Assembly (NCBI GenBank): GCA_035946955.1
Contig: DASYYE010000538.1
Span: forward strand, 1-7,335
DNA length: 7,335 bases
Source of the DNA: DASYYE01 sp035946955
GTDB taxonomy: Bacteria > Actinomycetota > Actinomycetes > Streptosporangiales > Streptosporangiaceae
Direction: 5' to 3'
In this document: in pieces, positions 5,796-7,335 of the stretch
How the letters are laid out: every line of letters begins with the position of its first letter
Position numbering within the stretch: position 1 is the first letter of the stretch
Program-made: the position numbers and the translations under genes
Notes under the pieces: model-generated
What the model was told of the DNA's origin: nothing
The model's database searches: none
What the model saw: the letters and a program-made list of their open reading frames with translations, nothing else

Positions 5796-6806
5796 ATGAG
5801 GATGCACGACACCATGGCGGCCAGGCGCTCCGCGCGCCCGCGGTCGCTTCGGGCCGGTGGCTGGCTCGTGGCCGCCGCAGCGGCAGCGGTCGCCGTCACG
5901 ACGGCATTCGCTGGCACCGGCTCGGCCGCGACGCTGCACCCCACGGCCTCGCAGTCTGGTCACTACTGGGTATCGGTGCGGCTGCACGGCCAGGTGGTGA
6001 AGGTCCACACCGCCGGGCGGTGGGGCATCTTCCCGCAGCACTCAGCGGCTGGCCAGCGCCTCGCCCGGCAGGTATCCGGCCGGCACCCGAAGGCCGGGAA
6101 CCTGACCTACCACGGTGGCCCGGTGGCCCACGCCCCCAAGGTGTACGTGGACTTCTGGGGCAGCCAGTGGAAGTCCGACAAGCGCGGCACCCGCAAGTAC
6201 ATGCACAACTTCTTCAGCGGGCTGGGCCGCTCCAACGACAACTGGTCGACGATCACTTCCCAGTACACCGACTCCAGCGGCCAGGGCCCCCACTTCACCG
6301 GCGCTGTGCTGCACGGCACCTGGCTTGACGGCAGTGCCGCCGCGCCCTCGCACGCGAGCGCCAGCGCACTCGGGGCGGAAGCTGTCACCGCGGCGAAGCA
6401 CTTCGGCGTGTCCGGCGACGACATCCAGGTCATCGTGGTCAGCCCCCACGGCACCCATCCGGACGGCTTCCCGAACACCGGCTTCTGCGCCTGGCACTCC
6501 GTCGCCTCCTCCGGCGGCGCCGACGTCCCGTTCACCAACATGCCGTACGTGCTCGACGCGGGTGCGAGCTGTGCCGCGAACTCCGTGCAGGGCCCGCTGG
6601 ACGGTTTCTCCGTCGTCGTGGGCCACGAGTACGCCGAGACGCTGACGGACCCGGAGGCCGGCAACGGCTGGCTGGACTCCTCCGGTGCCGAGATCGGTGA
6701 CAAGTGCGTCGGGGTGAACCTCTTCGCGCTCCATCTGACCACGGGCTCCTTCGCGGTGCAGACGCTGTGGAGCAACAAGGTCAGCGGCTGCGCCGCGCAC
6801 TCCTAG
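5796..6806 (+). CDS. Secreted EXORDIUM/Phi-1-like protein with HEYAE motif, putative metal-binding
   Basis: The protein has 336 aa. An Arg-rich start and a hydrophobic Ala/Val stretch (21-40) form a Sec signal peptide, cleaved near residue 44. The rest follows the order of motifs seen in plant EXORDIUM (phosphate-induced protein 1) and its bacterial relatives: TYHGGPV (104-110), KVYVDFWGSQW (115-125), QYTDSSG (156-162), a VIVVSPHG strand (212-219), FCAWH (230-234), LDGFSVVVGHEYAETLTDP (268-286), then GWLDSSGAEIGDKC (291-304) and LWSN. H277, E278 and E281, with D285, D294 or E299 nearby, could bind a metal as in HExxE zincins, but peptidase activity has not been shown for the family to my knowledge. 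C231/C259 and C304/C332 are likely disulfides. Actinobacterial homologues are mostly called hypothetical. Two stop codons follow in tandem (TAG TAG). Fold similarity is inferred from motifs only; function is unknown. Confidence 0.75.
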   Translation: MRMHDTMAARRSARPRSLRAGGWLVAAAAAAVAVTTAFAGTGSAATLHPTASQSGHYWVSVRLHGQVVKVHTAGRWGIFPQHSAAGQRLARQVSGRHPKAGNLTYHGGPVAHAPKVYVDFWGSQWKSDKRGTRKYMHNFFSGLGRSNDNWSTITSQYTDSSGQGPHFTGAVLHGTWLDGSAAAPSHASASALGAEAVTAAKHFGVSGDDIQVIVVSPHGTHPDGFPNTGFCAWHSVASSGGADVPFTNMPYVLDAGASCAANSVQGPLDGFSVVVGHEYAETLTDPEAGNGWLDSSGAEIGDKCVGVNLFALHLTTGSFAVQTLWSNKVSGCAAHS

Positions 6807-6811
6807 TAGTG

Positions 6812-6847
6812 CCCCGGCGGTGGCTCCGTCGTGGGCCGCCGCCGGGG
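6812..6847. terminator. Terminator between convergent genes
   Basis: CCCCGGCGG (6812-6820) pairs perfectly with CCGCCGGGG (6839-6847). The stem extends inward through a G-T pair to 6824/6835, about 13 bp, with a 10-nt loop. It lies 5 nt after the + strand stop and 35 bp beyond the end of the - strand gene, so it can serve both directions. Confidence 0.75.
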
Positions 6848-6882
6848 ACTCCCGTGCCAACTCTCACGCCAAGCCCACCGGC

Positions 6883-7335
6883 TCAGCGTGATCGGGCCGG
6901 AAGGCCCGTAGATCCACAGTCCCCTTGCGCGAGAGAGGTGCGGACTTGATCGGCCTCGGGAACACCGAGGGACGTGTACAGGGTGAGAGCTTCCTGCCGG
7001 TGGTGGCGGGCTTTGCCGTCGTCACCACCGGCGTCGTGGGCGCGGCCGAGGCCGCAGTGCGCCCGTGCCTGTTCGTACTTGTCGTGCATCTGCGTACCCA
7101 GGTCAAGTGCCGTGGTGAGCTGGTCGATCGCCTCGCCGAGTCGACCGGTGGCGATAAAGACTTCGCCCAGACCACTGAGCGCTCCTGGTTCGCTGATCCG
7201 GTCGCCTGTCGTGCGGGCCGACTCCAGAGCCTGCCGGTAGTACGCCTCGGCCCGCTGGTAACGGTTCTGCCGCAGTTCGAGATCACCGAGGTAAGCCAGT
7301 GCGAGGGTCTCTTCGGGCCTGCTGGCCATCACCCG
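6883..7335 (-). CDS. TPR-repeat protein, C-terminal part, AfsR/SARP-regulator-like (partial)
   Basis: The last 150 or so residues of a protein whose start lies beyond the right edge: the frame stays open to 7335 with CGG GTG ATG GCC. Three TPR units of about 40 residues are visible: LAYLGDLELRQNRYQRAEAY, then ALSGLGEVFIATGRLGEAID, then ARAHCGLGRAHDAGGDDGKA, each followed by a QALE/TALD/EALT helix. The 40-residue period and the ending ALTLYTSLGVPEADQVRTSL are typical of the C-terminal TPR block of large actinomycete regulators (SARP or helix-turn-helix, NB-ARC, TPR). There TPRs act in protein contact and the N-terminal domain binds DNA, but that part is not in the window. A free-standing TPR protein cannot be excluded. 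It is convergent with the EXORDIUM-like gene, so no operon link to the secreted genes. Confidence 0.8.
   Translation of the reverse strand, partial: RVMASRPEETLALAYLGDLELRQNRYQRAEAYYRQALESARTTGDRISEPGALSGLGEVFIATGRLGEAIDQLTTALDLGTQMHDKYEQARAHCGLGRAHDAGGDDGKARHHRQEALTLYTSLGVPEADQVRTSLAQGDCGSTGLPARSR

Noticed and set aside
6042..6860. A 272-codon - strand open frame opposite the EXORDIUM-like gene
   Set aside because: Its product is a Val/Gly/Ala/Arg-rich shadow with no motif, and it overlaps both the real gene and the terminator at 6812-6847.
1..7335. CRISPR array, tRNA, rRNA, insertion sequence or prophage attachment site
   Set aside because: No regularly spaced repeats, no cloverleaf or rRNA-like sequence, no transposase frame and no long terminal inverted repeats were seen.

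Overview
The window reads as chromosomal DNA of a high-GC actinomycete, Streptomyces-like or a related mycelial order. The signs are strongly G/C-ending codons, GTG and ATG starts behind purine-rich ribosome binding sites, long G+C hairpins without U-tracts as terminators, and protein types typical of that phylum. The species cannot be named from the sequence.

Layout. Positions 1-777 hold no intact gene. They contain a strong 15-bp hairpin at the left edge, several smaller inverted repeats, a short frameshifted remnant that may come from a helix-turn-helix protein (308-576), and the probable control region of the first gene (a TTGACA box followed by an 18-bp palindrome). Three secreted-protein genes then lie on the + strand: a Tat-exported GtaA-type (DUF4965/DUF1793) glutaminase-family protein with two C-terminal LamG domains (778-4194); a compact S53 (sedolisin/kumamolisin-type) serine-carboxyl peptidase (4473-5684); and a secreted protein resembling the plant EXORDIUM/Phi-1 family with an HEYAE motif (5796-6806). 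At the right edge, on the - strand, is the C-terminal part of a TPR protein of the kind found in AfsR/SARP-type regulators (6883-7335, cut by the window).

Transcription units. The first two + strand genes are separated by 278 bp containing an unusually A+T-rich stretch and a cluster of TTGTG half-sites, so the peptidase probably has its own promoter. A perfect hairpin terminator lies between the peptidase and the EXORDIUM-like gene, which are 111 bp apart. A second hairpin separates the EXORDIUM-like gene from the convergent TPR gene and can serve both.

Joint function (inference). All three + strand products carry export signals, so the stretch looks like an extracellular degradation locus: a peptidase active in family members at acidic pH, a putative glutaminase that could deamidate released glutamine, LamG modules that could tether it to a glycan or surface, and an uncharacterised HExxE protein. 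The individual families are known. The combination and the EXORDIUM-like protein are the parts most worth following.
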